Part shown: positions 11,262 to 21,850 of the stretch, piece after piece
Position numbering within the stretch: the stretch's first letter is position 1
Layout: each line of letters opens with the position of its first letter
Assembly (NCBI GenBank): GCA_030770535.1
Contig: JASVEC010000012.1
Coordinates: forward strand, 1,178,001-1,242,000
From: Batkoa obscura
Lineage: Eukaryota > Entomophthoromycota > Entomophthoromycetes > Entomophthorales > Batkoaceae
Direction of reading: 5' to 3'
DNA: 64,000 nt
Program-made: the position numbers and the translations under genes
Notes under the pieces: model-generated
What the model saw: only the letters and a program-made list of their open reading frames with translations
Database searches by the model: none
Told to the model about the DNA's origin: nothing

Positions 11262-13436
11262 CTATACATATTTTGATATAATCGGTTCCATAACAACAAA
11301 ACAATCCTTAACTAAAGCCCATCTCTTAGATCCAAACGATAATCTCTTTTTAAGATTTAATACAAATTGTTTGATTTCTTTGATGACCCAGTCAGGCAAT
11401 ACTGACTCTTGATGTCTTCGTAATATCATTAGAAATACTAGTATCATTTGTAAATTAGAATACCAAAACCATGGTGTTAATATCATCTCTAATTTCCCAT
11501 TAAAGCTGCTTATGATAGTGTCCATCATACGGGAACAATAAAAGCACTTTTCAATCTTATTTAATTGATGATATTGCTGTAATAAAATTTGATCACTGAA
11601 CAATATCTCAAGCTTATTCTTATTAGTCTCATTCTTGTTATTAATTTCTATTATTTCATTACTGCCAATTTGAAATTTGTTAATGTCTATTAAGTAAGAA
11701 AAAAAGTATATATTCAATATACTTAATAAATAATCGTCTTTTGTTGGTAAATAAATAGCATGGTCTTTTGATGATGGACAATCAAATTCAGGTAATTTTA
11801 AATACCACTTTAAAGCTGCCGTTTCAAGGATATCGTATGATTTAACTTTGTTGACACTATTATTGGCATCGTTATGATTGGTATTATTTTCGCCATGATT
11901 AAATTCCGCTAATACGGTTTTAAAGAAAGATGAGTTTGGTATTTTAAATTTGATCTCTTCTTTTAATTTATATTTCTTGTTTAAATTGTCCATTTTTGAC
12001 ATTAATTTCATTAGTTTACAAACTGATTGGAAATATTTTAAACTGTTTTCTCCCTTAATTTGTAGCATTTCCGGTACTTCAATAATCTCATTTTTATCTT
12101 CTATATTCACCATAATGATACTATCGTTGATATTGGGATAATCAATTAGCCCTTCTGCCCCAATCCAACTCAACCTATTGGTACAATGAGACATTAACAC
12201 TTCATTGATACTTAATAGCCATAATGTACGTGTTATTATCTGTCGGTTTGTTTTGCTACGAAAGGGACATGACTTAGAAAAATAACCCAACTGCATGGAC
12301 ATCCGATGTGCAAGCCCCCCAAAGAACCACGCATTACACAAAATCGAATTGGACTCAGTACTATTCAAATGTAAACCTATTAAGGTACATGCTTGTATTA
12401 CATTTAAATTTGGCTTCAAATAACACCTTTTAATATAAAATAAGATTTTGCTGGAAAAATACTCATCGAACTTATTAGCTAAATTTCGATTGGGATAAAA
12501 AGAGGAGCCGCATAAACAGATCACATACAATAGAGTTAAAAAGGAGTAATTGTTGGGCTTACAATGATTTAATTGATAGTAAAACGATGTTGGTGATATG
12601 ATAGGATAAAAAGTGTTCAAATAAATAAAATATAAATTAATTACTTCATTCTGATATGCTTTATTAATCACTGTCTTTGATACTGGAAATGTTGAGTTAA
12701 ATAACTTTTTAATCGGATTGTTATTATTTAAGATATTATTCAGTATATTGTTATTAGCATTACTCTTGTTTGTTAAATTATTATAATAATTATTATTATT
12801 ATCATCGTTACCATTTGCTACATTATTAGTGTTATTCAACAACTTTAAATTAATTGAAACATAGCTTGTTGCTAACGATGGACCAGTGTAAAAATAATCT
12901 CCCTCTTCATTAATACTAATTTGTGCTTTACTATTATTTATAATTGACAATTTGAGCATCTGTTGAATTAAATTTAAGGCTGGGTTTAACTGAGGTTTAT
13001 TCAATAAGCTGAATATGAAGTTGGTATCGATTTTATTGTAATTTTCTTTATTAACTTGTAATTTAGCTAATGTTGTCGTTAGTTGCTCATTATTTATACT
13101 TCTACCACAGATAATACTATTATTTCCATTATTATTTCCATTATTATTTCCATTATTTGCAGGCAATATTCTCACAGTAGGTAATAGTTGCTGTTGACTT
13201 CTATTAATACTGTTTAGATTATTGATAATCCTATTATAAGTGCATGGATAGTTTAAATTGACACAATTAGAACAACGGGGATACTCTCTGGTACATTTAA
13301 CCTTTCTTAACTGGCATACATCACATACTTTAGCTTTAGGACCCCTTGGCCTTTTAGGTAAATTGGATTGATGGATATTGATACGCTCAATAGACACTTT
13401 ATTTCTTCTACCCATCAGATTAAGAGAATTATTCAA
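11262..13436 (-). CDS. Zn2Cys6 fungal transcription factor
   Basis: Single exon, 724 residues; the alternative start Met8 (MGRRNK) is equally possible. The binuclear zinc cluster lies at about residues 38-65: CDVCQLRKVKC then CSNCVNLNYPC, with a basic stretch (KRPRGPKAK) just before it and a short linker after. Residues about 270-400 look like the fungal-specific transcription factor (middle homology) domain: NLYFIYLNTFYPIISPTSF, LYVICLCGSSFYPN, ACTLIGLHLNST, WFFGGLAHRMSMQLGYF and RRTLWLL-like (TRTLWLLSINEV). Asn-rich insertions (about 95-110 and 210-245) are slippage-type low complexity. Such proteins bind CGG-type half sites, often as dimers, and regulate metabolism; the target cannot be told from sequence. 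No introns, unlike most neighbours. Confidence 0.93.
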   Translation of the reverse strand: MNNSLNLMGRRNKVSIERINIHQSNLPKRPRGPKAKVCDVCQLRKVKCTREYPRCSNCVNLNYPCTYNRIINNLNSINRSQQQLLPTVRILPANNGNNNGNNNGNNSIICGRSINNEQLTTTLAKLQVNKENYNKIDTNFIFSLLNKPQLNPALNLIQQMLKLSIINNSKAQISINEEGDYFYTGPSLATSYVSINLKLLNNTNNVANGNDDNNNNYYNNLTNKSNANNNILNNILNNNNPIKKLFNSTFPVSKTVINKAYQNEVINLYFIYLNTFYPIISPTSFYYQLNHCKPNNYSFLTLLYVICLCGSSFYPNRNLANKFDEYFSSKILFYIKRCYLKPNLNVIQACTLIGLHLNSTESNSILCNAWFFGGLAHRMSMQLGYFSKSCPFRSKTNRQIITRTLWLLSINEVLMSHCTNRLSWIGAEGLIDYPNINDSIIMVNIEDKNEIIEVPEMLQIKGENSLKYFQSVCKLMKLMSKMDNLNKKYKLKEEIKFKIPNSSFFKTVLAEFNHGENNTNHNDANNSVNKVKSYDILETAALKWYLKLPEFDCPSSKDHAIYLPTKDDYLLSILNIYFFSYLIDINKFQIGSNEIIEINNKNETNKNKLEILFSDQILLQQYHQLNKIEKCFYCSRMMDTIISSFNGKLEMILTPWFWYSNLQMILVFLMILRRHQESVLPDWVIKEIKQFVLNLKKRLSFGSKRWALVKDCFVVMEPIISKYV

Positions 13437-14152
13437 TAAACTTAAAAGAAGTAAAGAACCAATTTATACTTTCATTTTTAATGCATTTGACATTTTGGTA
13501 CTTTAGCTTTGGCATAAGTTAAGTAATCATGGATTATTAGGAAATTACCCTCAATAAAATTATATTGATAAATTTAATTGCAACAAATTATTGGTTAAAA
13601 TAGTATAAAGAAGAGGTTTCATATCTTTTTTTAGAATCATTGATTCTAATTTAATTTAATTTAAACCTTAACAATCTAGGTGTGCTACTATAAATATTGT
13701 ATTTTTTAACAAAAATAATTAATAATAGTTAAATTCTTTTGTTATTTTAATTTCAAATTAATTTAGTTAATGGTCGTTAGTATTTTTAAAACTACTTAAT
13801 CTTGATAATAGCTTATTATTGTAGTTTATATTCCTTCTATCTTATGATAGATATCCCTTAAAGCTCCATTTGAGATTTAATTGGTTAATAGTAACGATAA
13901 TTTTCTTCTTTTTTCTATTTTAAAAAAATAATGGCAAAGATTAGGATTAGGGAGATAATGATATAAAATTTACAAATAATATCCTTAGAATTGTAAGTTG
14001 ATAAGTAGGTTAGTGAAATAAAGAAGTAAAATGACAGGTAGGATAACTGTTAATACATAATGTATTTCCTTGTTCCAGAAACTCAAATCTGAGCATAAAT
14101 TCAAATACATTGTTTATAAACTCTCCAGCAATTATAAAGAGATTATACATAG

Positions 14153-14338
14153 ATTGAATTAAATTTCGTACGATTCCAAAAAATTTCATGATATTTAAAA
14201 TTGATATAAAATAGTCCATATTTTATTAAAGTTGAGTCACATATCTCATTTTTTTTGCACAATTGTAATATCTTAAAGATATCAACATCAATTTTAAGTA
14301 TCATGCAATTTTTTGGAATCATACGGAACTTGATTCAA
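14153..14338. repeat. Imperfect inverted repeat, arms of about 55-60 bp
   Basis: The left arm (14153-14207), read on the minus strand, and the right arm (14279-14338), read on the plus strand, share ATATCAA, CAATTTTAA(A/G)TATCATG(A/C)AA, TTTTTTGGAATC(G/A)TACG and (A/G)ATTCAA in the same order, with few differences. The loop is about 70 bp. It could be a fold-back element or a decayed inverted duplication. Confidence 0.75.
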
Positions 14339-14379
14339 CTTGAGTGTGGTTGAAAGACATCTTAAGGCAAAGATTATGA

Positions 14380-14700
14380 GTGTTTTATACGCGAGTTTCC
14401 AAAAAATTCCTGCCGGTTCACACTTTATGGTTCTTCTTATGAAACAAAAGGCGGCGATAAAAAAATAAGATTTACTTTCATATTTGGATCCTGGATGATG
14501 ATATAGCTAAATCAAAGAGGACATAGTTTTCTAACAAAAACGATTTAAAAAAAGGTCTTAGTGGTATTGCAATTGATATTTCATGTATTTATCATGCGAA
14601 CTTTATCACTTTAGTATTTTCTACATAGTTAGCCATGATGAATAAGAAGTCAAAAACTGAGATTAGCCCAAAGTTTGACTGGTCAAATTTAATAAGTATA
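14380..14700 (+). pseudogene. Possible decayed coding stretch
   Basis: Frame-consistent peptide segments such as YFHIWILDDDIAKSKRT, DLKKGLSGIAIDISCIYH and MMNKKSKTEISPKFDW follow one another, separated by stops, in an area otherwise without coding texture. No start, no splice sites that would join them, and no family recognised. It could be the remains of a gene or element coding region. Confidence 0.3.
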
Positions 14701-16791
14701 TATATATATCATGCTTGAACTATACATAAAGCTTACAGTGCATCTTTGTTTAAATAAAATAATTTATGGAAATATTGTTGAATTATTGTTGAATTATTGT
14801 TTTTGGTCATTTTTAAGCTTTTTTAATGTCTGTAAAACGTTTATGTTCCGATTTATAGTTTTTATCAATAGCGCTACCAATTAGTTATTTTTACCTACAT
14901 ATTTCAAGGGCTAATTGATACTACAACTATAGAAGTTAGTGACATATATAAGAATTCGTACTATTGAAAAAGTGAGAAATTTCTAACTTCAAATGAATGG
15001 AAATAAATATTAAATTGAAGTTAATAAGTCCATTCGTATATATAATAATATTTTGCGTAATATTATTTCAAAAAAAGTAATGCTTACATACATGTCACCC
15101 ATATGAATTCAACGTGTTTAAGTCAGAGAATATTATTTGAGGAACAAACTTTATTTACCTATACAACTAATAGTTATAATAACTAAAGCCAAAATAAAGC
15201 TATTAAAGGTATATAATATTTCAAAGGAGGTTGGGTTTTATTAAGGTATTAAAGAGAATGAAAATAAAATACATATAGAAAAAGGTTCTTTTAAAGCTAT
15301 TTTTGTACAGTTTATGTATTGAAATCCTCACAAATTTAATAATAATTGAACCATGTACTTGAAGAATTAGCTGCCGTAAATTTGAAATATGTTAGATGAG
15401 GTAAATTCAGGGAAATAAATTATTATATAAAGGCCATTTGTTAATTTAGCATAAAACAATGGAACATTTTAAAGTTTAGTAACTTGAGATAATTTTACCT
15501 AAACTTTCAAATAATTACAAGTGTTAAATGAAAAAAGTGATTAATATAATCTTTAGAAAAACAATTTATTTAACTAATTTACCATCAGGTTTTGACAAGT
15601 TATTAAGTATTTTTAGAAAAGGCGTAATAGCCTGCTTTATAACTTGTTTTATTTGACTTGAATATATTGTTTCTTATATAATAATTAATTAGGTCATACC
15701 AAATTAATTTAACAATAAATCGAAATCTATTGAATCTTATCAAATAATTTGACTCTTTTAGAGGCAAGCCTGGTTATGTAATTTGATAATCAATTTAAAA
15801 TCCAAAGTGTTATTTTCATATGTAACTAATACGTCAATATAAAAAACTCGCCACTATCAATTGATAAACTTTCAAAAAATTAGTCAATGTTACTTAATGA
15901 GCATACAACAACTTCTATCTTTATAAAACTTCTAAAGCTTCGACTTTTTAATTACTAAAATAGATGGACTAAATAGCTGGCTTTGAATTACTCAATAAAG
16001 AATTTTAATAGGTTGCTAGTTTATAATATCGGTATTGATGTATACATTAAAAAGTCTCAAGGTTCTAAATATTCATTTTATCAATTAACGTTTGGGTATA
16101 AATTAAATTCAAAACTATATTATAGTATTTTCTCATAAAAATAAGAATTCCGGCTCAACTTTAAGTATAAATGACAACAATCACGCCCCTTCTCTATACC
16201 ATTATAGCCTAAATTAATATAACTACTCAAATTGGCCACTATTTTGATTCCAATATTTCAACTAATATACTATAAGTGAAATTATAAAGCCATCAATTAT
16301 TTAAATTTCAGCTGACTTATGTACTACAACGTCTATGTCATTATTAGAATCGAATATCTTTTTTTAATATTGTTACTATTCACTTTTGATATTTCACAAT
16401 ATAAGTATTCATCAATTTAGTTAATATATTTCAATTAATTATAAATGAACTGGGACAATAGATTACACTTAAATAGCAAATTAACAATCATCATGGACTT
16501 TAATTTGCTACAACCAGTAACTCAAATAAAGTAAGTTTTCAAGCCTTCCATAAAAGGAATTAATTTTATATCACAATACATTACGCCAATAAAATTTCAC
16601 TTAGCTTTAATAATTAAGCTAATTAATAATATGTACTATAAATTTTTTTACAAAATTAATCAATTTCAAATCTTTAGTAACATCTTATATCACGTGAAAT
16701 ATGTCAATTGTATAAATATGAAACCATTTACTTTAAGTTGAATATCAAAATAGAAATTTAATTTATTAAAACTTCAAGTAATTCAACTAAA

Positions 16792-17718
16792 ATGTATTCT
16801 ACCATCCCAATCTTCAATGCTATTCACAAAAAGAAATCACCTTTTATTACTAAACTAGCTGAGTAAGTAGTTTGCTAAAAGATGCTAATTAAATATTAAT
16901 ATTTTATTTAGAATCTTAAGTAAACCCGAATATTCTGATATTATAAGTTGGGATGTATCCGGTGATAATATACTTATCCATCACATTGTAAGATTTGAAT
17001 TGGAAGTACTCCCAATTTACTTTGATAGTTCACGTATGGATTCTTTTTCAAGACAGCTTAACGTAAGTCAATGATTATGCAGTTAAGTAACTTATTAAAC
17101 AAATTTATATAGTTGTATGGCTTTAAAAGAGTTTCAGACGGCAGAAAACAACGATCAGAGCCACTTGATAGAGGGTGTATGTTTAATTGTCCATTTTTTA
17201 AGAGGGATAGACCGGATCTTTGTCATCTTATATCGAGAAAAAAAAAAGGTCAAACCAAGACAAAGTTCACCGAAACGATAACGAAAAAAAAGACGGAGCC
17301 TAATTCTAAACCTTCACCAAAATTAAAGCCAAAACCAATAATAATACCTAATAATGATCAAATTAATCAAAACTTTTCAATTTCTACTACTGCAACTCAA
17401 TTTTATCATGACCCTTTACAAGTTTGCTACACCACTTCTCAATTAAGTAAACCATTTTACCCTTACTCTACTTTTCTAACCCCAGTCACTTATACCAATG
17501 ATTTTTATAGTGCTGCTTATGAGAATTGTTTTATTGGCGATGGAACAATGACTACATACCCATTTATGATAGAGTCACACTCAAGTATGAACCAAATAGA
17601 CAGTGCATGCTCATCTAATTTATCATCACCAGGATTATGTGCTTATTTTGATACTACATCGCAACCTCAGTATTATCAAGAAGCTTTTATTACTAGCCTT
17701 GGACAACCTAATGTTTAA
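16792..17718 (+). CDS. HSF-type DNA-binding protein (3 exons)
   Basis: Exons are 16792-16862, 16912-17062 and 17113-17718, giving about 275 residues. The HSF domain runs from about residue 16: SPFITKLAEILSKPE, then SDIISWDVSGDNILI, recognition helix MDSFSRQLNLYGFKRV, then the wing ending FFKRDRPDLCHLISRKK. The RQLNLYGF motif and the FKRDRPDL...I.RK end are the family's strongest marks. The inserted wing is Cys-containing (RGCMFNCPFF), unusual for the family. A Lys/Pro-rich segment follows (about 100-125), then a Ser/Thr/Tyr/Pro-rich tail with no clear coiled coil. The intron positions and the 151-nt middle exon match the gene at 3.2 kb, so the two are paralogues. It is isolated in gene-poor DNA. 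The predicted role is sequence-specific transcription control; targets are unknown. Confidence 0.85.
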
Positions 17719-18418
17719 AAGTTGATTACCATTTTTTTAACAAAAGTATTATTATTTAATTTTTTCAATTCTAATTTATCTCCAAAAGTTTAAGTAGATG
17801 TGTTCTTTCTTAGCTATTTTTTCTTATAAAATAAATATTTATATATAATATGGACTGGGTTTAGCACTCAAGGGTATTAGGATTTCTCACTTTTGTTGAC
17901 TATAGAGTTAGCTTAACACTAGAAGCTTTTTAAGTATATTTGAAATAATTGAATTATTTAATTTATTAAATATTAGAAATAGAAGTTCAAATGACCAAAA
18001 TACGAATTGAAAAATTCCGAGTGATTTTACAAGTTTTCACATTTAGTCTATAAACTAAATGAAAATGAATTGTCTAGTTACTTAGCCCCTTTTTATTCTT
18101 AAAGTTCTTTAATATAATTATTATCTTACACCAATCTCTTAATTTGCAAGTATTTCACGTACATTGGTTTAAACTGTTTGGATTCAAAAGCGGTAATAAG
18201 TATATATAAAATTTCTTTGTTATCTATTTAATTTATTTTCAAACAAATAATTGCATATTTCCATATTGAAAAATGAGCAATAAATAAATAAATTTGTCAA
18301 TCTATTGCGATACCCAAACCCAAGAGAAAAAAGGCATTATTCTTATTTGTAGCATTGGTGATAGCTAAGAATAACTTAATTTATTAAATTTCATTAATAG
18401 AACTAATAAGTCATAACT

Positions 18419-18870
18419 CCAAATATATTTTAGATTCAATTCATCTTTTATGACTATGGGTAGTAATGATAGTTTGAAATAGTAGAGCTATAAAAAATAC
18501 AAGAATGTGTAAAAAGCAGAAATAGTACCAAATAATATCGTTAAATTTATAAAACTAAAGAAATAGATCGACACTTTACTACTTTAAATTAATCCTTAAT
18601 TTCAAACTTTTTATTTGTTTTAATATTAACTATTAACTATAGACTTGATAAATTGCTTATACCATTTCAACTAGTGATTTCATTTCAGTGTCCTCAAACT
18701 ATGAGCTATATGTCATGTGGATAGTAAAACAATGACGAAGAACAAATTTGGTGCATAGGTATAACACATTGCTTCAAATTATGCAAATAATGGTAACTAA
18801 AGAAAATAATGAAAAAATAGCGGCTACTTAAGCTCTAAAACTTAAAGAGAAAGTATCGAGAAATTAATAT
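18419..18870 (+). repeat. Decayed direct repeat, unit A
   Basis: Matches unit B about 715 bp downstream in order along its length: TTCATCTTTTA...GGGTAGTAAT...AGTTT, then CTTTTT..T, then GACTTGATAAATTGCTTATACCATTTCA, then TGTGGATAGTAAAAC, and lastly the block AGCGGCTACTTAAGCTCTA with GAGAAAGT...GAGAAA. No open frame is conserved between the copies. Confidence 0.7.
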
Positions 18871-19129
18871 AATAGTTTAGTGTTGCGAATAATTGAGAGC
18901 ATAAACTATACTATAGTTGATGAAACAATAGGTTCATCAGAGCGGTTAGTACTAAAAACAGTAGTTAATTATTTCATAATATTAAAGTAAATTGCATATC
19001 ATTCTTAACTAAATTAAGATTGAACTTACTTGGATTAGATTTGTTATAGAAGATAAGCTATTTGTTTTTAAAATTGTATCATATTATAGTATATATTGTA
19101 TAAAAAAGCATGGAAAGCGGATAACACTT

Positions 19130-19580
19130 TAAATATACTTTAAGGTTACTTCATCTTTTAAAATCAAGGGTAGTAATAACAGTTTAAATATTTAAGATAT
19201 ATGAATAAAATAAATTTAAGGGTTTTAAAAGATAGTCAAATAAAAGAACGATAGTAACTATTAATCTATAAATTTAAAGAAGTAGGTTAATAATTTATTA
19301 CTATAAAATAACTCACAATTTAAAGCTTTTTGTCTATGGTAACTTTCTTTATTAGCTGTAAGCTTAATAAATTATTTATATCATTTCAGTACATTCAAAT
19401 TAGGAGCTAATACCACGTGGATGATAAAACGGGGACTAAAGACCAAACTTAACAAATAGATGGATCTAATAAGCTTCAAAATATATATCATAATGGTATA
19501 TAAAGAAGATAATGAAAAAAGCAGCGGCTACTTAAGTTCTAGACTTTGAAGAGAAAGTTTTGAGAAACTAACTAGTTAAG
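19130..19580 (+). repeat. Decayed direct repeat, unit B
   Basis: Partner of unit A at 18419-18870. Shared landmarks are TTCATCTTTTA, GGGTAGTAAT, AAGCTTAATAAATTATTTATATCATTTCA-like text, CACGTGGATGATAAAAC and GCAGCGGCTACTTAAGTTCTA. Differences are frequent, so the duplication is old. Confidence 0.7.
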
Positions 19581-19733
19581 TAATATCCTAAAAAACCTCA
19601 ACATTGGCTATATTAGGGGTGCTAAAGCATTTGATTTAATAAAACATCATCGTTATAAGTAGTAATATTTTATTAAATTCAATGGTATAGATTTATTATG
19701 AAAAATAAATTATTATTTTTGCAAAATCATATA

Positions 19734-19853
19734 CTGATGTATTTTTTTGTAAGAATTTTACTGGATAGCCTTTCCACTCAAATAGTGCTTAAAAAAAGGA
19801 AAAAGGAAAAAGTAATGAAATCAAAAAAAACACCCTCATATAAATTTATAGGA
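19734..19853 (+). repeat. MITE-like inverted-repeat element, copy 3
   Basis: Starts ACTGATGTATTTTTTTG and ends AAACACCCTCATATA. The interior has AAGAATTTTACT and CCACTCAAATAGTGCTTAA. It is longer than other copies because of a local duplication of GGAAAAA. The hairpin arms are CACT/AGTG (minus sense), against CGCT/AGCG in the common form: both arms changed together. Confidence 0.8.
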
Positions 19854-20513
19854 CTTATTATATATATCAGAGGTTAGAGAGCGGGTAATACTTACAAGAG
19901 ACTCATAGCAGAGATGAAAAACAATTTATCAATAGGATACTACAGTCATAAAATTATAAAATATTCATGTATTATAATATTTTTACCGAGAAATTCCAAG
20001 GACCCGAGTGAAAGTATATGCTTTCAAAACTTAAAGTTCAATATTAAAAACCATAAGCAACATTATAATTTAACTATAACATTATTATTTTGATGAATAA
20101 TGTTTATTAGTTTGATTGATTGATAAAACTCTGATATTTTCCGCATTTGTTACAATAAATAATCATTATCAATTGATTTTTGTCTTATAATTATTATTTA
20201 AGCTTTATTTAGTACCATATCGTGAATTTAACTAAATTAATTCCCTAAAAATTTATGAATGATATTGAAATTTGTCCTCTTCGGACCTTAAGTTATAGTT
20301 TGGATAGCCTAGTTATACTTAATATTCATCAGACAAAGGCAGGATTCAGACTTAAATAACAAGTAGATAATTTATTATCTAATGACATTACCTAATATAG
20401 CGCATTTAGTTTTTATTATCTATTATTCTTTATATTATAAAATTTATTAAAATAAAATAATTAATAGCTGAAATATTATAATAGCATTTTTTTAACTTTA
20501 TAATATCGGTTTT

Positions 20514-20620
20514 ATATGTGGATATTTTTTTTGGTTTCATTATTTTTTCCATTTTTGAGCGCTATTTGGGCGGAAAAATTGTTAGTAAAATTCTTAAACA
20601 AAAAAATACATCCCCATATT
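20514..20620 (-). repeat. MITE-like inverted-repeat element, copy 4
   Basis: Left end TATATGTGGATATTTTTT, right end AATACATCCCCATATT. Interior TTGAGCGCTATTTGGGCGGA and TTGTTAGTAAAATTCTTAAA. It lies about 345 bp upstream of tRNA-Val and next to copy 5. Confidence 0.85.
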
Positions 20621-20694
20621 AAGTCAAGTAACTCAAAACCTTTGTATTAATTTAAAACCATTTTATGATTGAAAATATTATCACACTTAATAAA

Positions 20695-20790
20695 TATGAG
20701 GCTGCTTTTTTGGCTTCATTACTTTTTCAATCTTTTAAGCGCTATTTGAGCGGAAAAATTGTTAATAATAAAAAATAAACAGCCGAATAA
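20695..20790 (-). repeat. MITE-like inverted-repeat element, divergent copy 5 with changed ends
   Basis: The interior is close to the common form (TTTTAAGCGCTATTTGAGCG and GAAAAATTGTTA), but the ends read TATGAGGCTGC and AACAGCCGAATA. The ends still pair with each other (GGCTG/CAGCC), although they differ from the usual GGGGATG/CATCCCC. The segment after TTGTTA is shortened. It is about 175 bp upstream of tRNA-Val. Confidence 0.75.
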
Positions 20791-20964
20791 CTCATATCAG
20801 GAATATCAAACAATATTTCTATTAATAAAAGAAAAGCATTAAACCTATTTATTAATAAATTAAATTGAGCTAAATTAATTAAAATCTTAATATTTATATT
20901 CATATTTAAATTTTTAATAATGATATATATTAAATTACTTAGCTAAAATACTAAGTAAAGCAAG

Positions 20965-21037
20965 GTTTCCGTGGTGTAGTTGGTTATCACATCTGTCTAA
21001 CACACAGAAGGTCTCCAGTTCGAATCTGGACGGAAAC
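20965..21037 (+). tRNA. tRNA-Val(AAC)
   Basis: GTTTCCG-TG-GTGT-AGTTGGTTA-TCAC, anticodon stem/loop TCTGT-CTAACAC-ACAGA with anticodon AAC, variable AGGTC, T-arm TCCAG-TTCGAAT-CTGGA, acceptor CGGAAAC. All arms pair, there is no intron and CCA is not encoded. A T-run is close downstream (AAGTTTTTATTT), suiting Pol III termination. Confidence 0.97.
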
Positions 21038-21591
21038 ATAAGTTTTTATTTAAAAAATTACTCAACTTTTCTTTGATTCAATAATTAATATTGGCTTAGT
21101 TATATTTTAACAATTATAATATATTTTAGATTTAAGTTGGAGTTCAGTCTTATTAATACTAAAATTTTTAATGCTGAATAGTTGAGATTTAAACTAGTAT
21201 GAGGACACAGACTATTTACCCGATCACTAGTAATTTTATTCGAATTGATGTTAAAATGTTAATTTATAGTTAATACAATTACATTTAATTAATCTTTACT
21301 TTATTTATAGAAATTATTTTATTTGATAGAATCAATTATTATATCTTAAAGCATAAGCCATTTATTACTAGATAGCTTAATAATTTATATATTTAAATAC
21401 AGTCCTTGCAATAAATATTGACTTTATAATTAGGCTTCAAATATCATCCCCGTTATATTATTACCATGATGCATTTATGGTTGTCTAATAAATTAACTAG
21501 AAGAGTCTACTACAGTTACCTTTTGATTCGCTAATTTTTAAACCAGATATCACCATTTTCACGGTTTTTTTCATCCCCAAGGATGAATTAG
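21038..21591. other. Spacer between tRNA-Val and U6
   Basis: AT-rich with no gene or RNA seen. The U6 upstream conserved segment begins at about 21592. Confidence 0.5.
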
Positions 21592-21724
21592 CCAATCAAA
21601 CCTTTAAATCTTGTGATTCACCAATTGCTCCTGTCTTTTAGCTATATAAATACTTATTTAAACCCACAATTATTAAGTTTAAGCAAAACTTTCGTCCCTA
21701 AAAAAAAGTAAAAACATAGTATTT
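21592..21724 (+). promoter_or_regulatory. U6 upstream region, shared nearly unchanged with the second U6 locus
   Basis: About 130 bp directly before U6 is essentially identical, apart from one or two bases near its outer end, to the segment before the other U6 gene. It contains CCAATCAAAC at the outer edge, TATATAAATA at 21643-21652 and TTCGTCCCTAAAAAAAAGT near 21690-21708. The TATA-like box is about 80 bp before the mature 5' end, farther than the usual -30; an AAAAACATAGTATTT stretch lies nearer. Which is the Pol III TATA element is not certain. Confidence 0.6.
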
Positions 21725-21755
21725 GTCCCTAGGGGCAACCTTAGGGACACTTGAC

Positions 21756-21786
<31 letters not shown>

Positions 21787-21850
21787 GGCCCCTGCACAAG
21801 GATGACACGTAAATCTTGAGTGGACACCCTCTTCGGAGGACTTTTTTTTT
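21725..21850 (+). ncRNA. U6 spliceosomal snRNA, copy 1
   Basis: A 5' stem-loop GTCCCTA/TAGGGAC is followed by the invariant core AACGATACAGAGAAGATTAG (ACAGAGA box pairing with the 5' splice site), CATGGCCCCTGCACAAGGATG (AGC triad and internal stem-loop region) and ACACGTAAATCTTGAGTGGA. The 3' end carries a small hairpin CCTC-TTCG-GAGG and then a T9 tract, the Pol III terminator. Abundant introns in the neighbouring genes fit. The core is canonical, so a functional gene is likely. Confidence 0.96.

Larger units (their letters stand above)
13437..16791. other. Long gene-free spacer
   Basis: No supported gene in 3.3 kb. It contains the inverted repeat at 14153-14338 and a coding-like decayed stretch at about 14380-14700, listed separately. 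The remainder is AT-rich with stops in all frames. A 69-residue frame at 14010-14219 (minus) covers one arm of the inverted repeat and looks fortuitous. Confidence 0.5.
17719..20964. other. Gene-free stretch with repeats upstream of tRNA-Val
   Basis: Contains a decayed tandem duplication (18419-18870 and 19130-19580) and three inverted-repeat element copies (19734, 20514 and 20695). I see no gene. The rest is AT-rich with stops in every frame. Confidence 0.55.

Noticed and set aside
14010-14219. 69-codon minus-strand frame
   Set aside because: Covers an arm of the inverted repeat; no homologous frame in the other arm and no other support.
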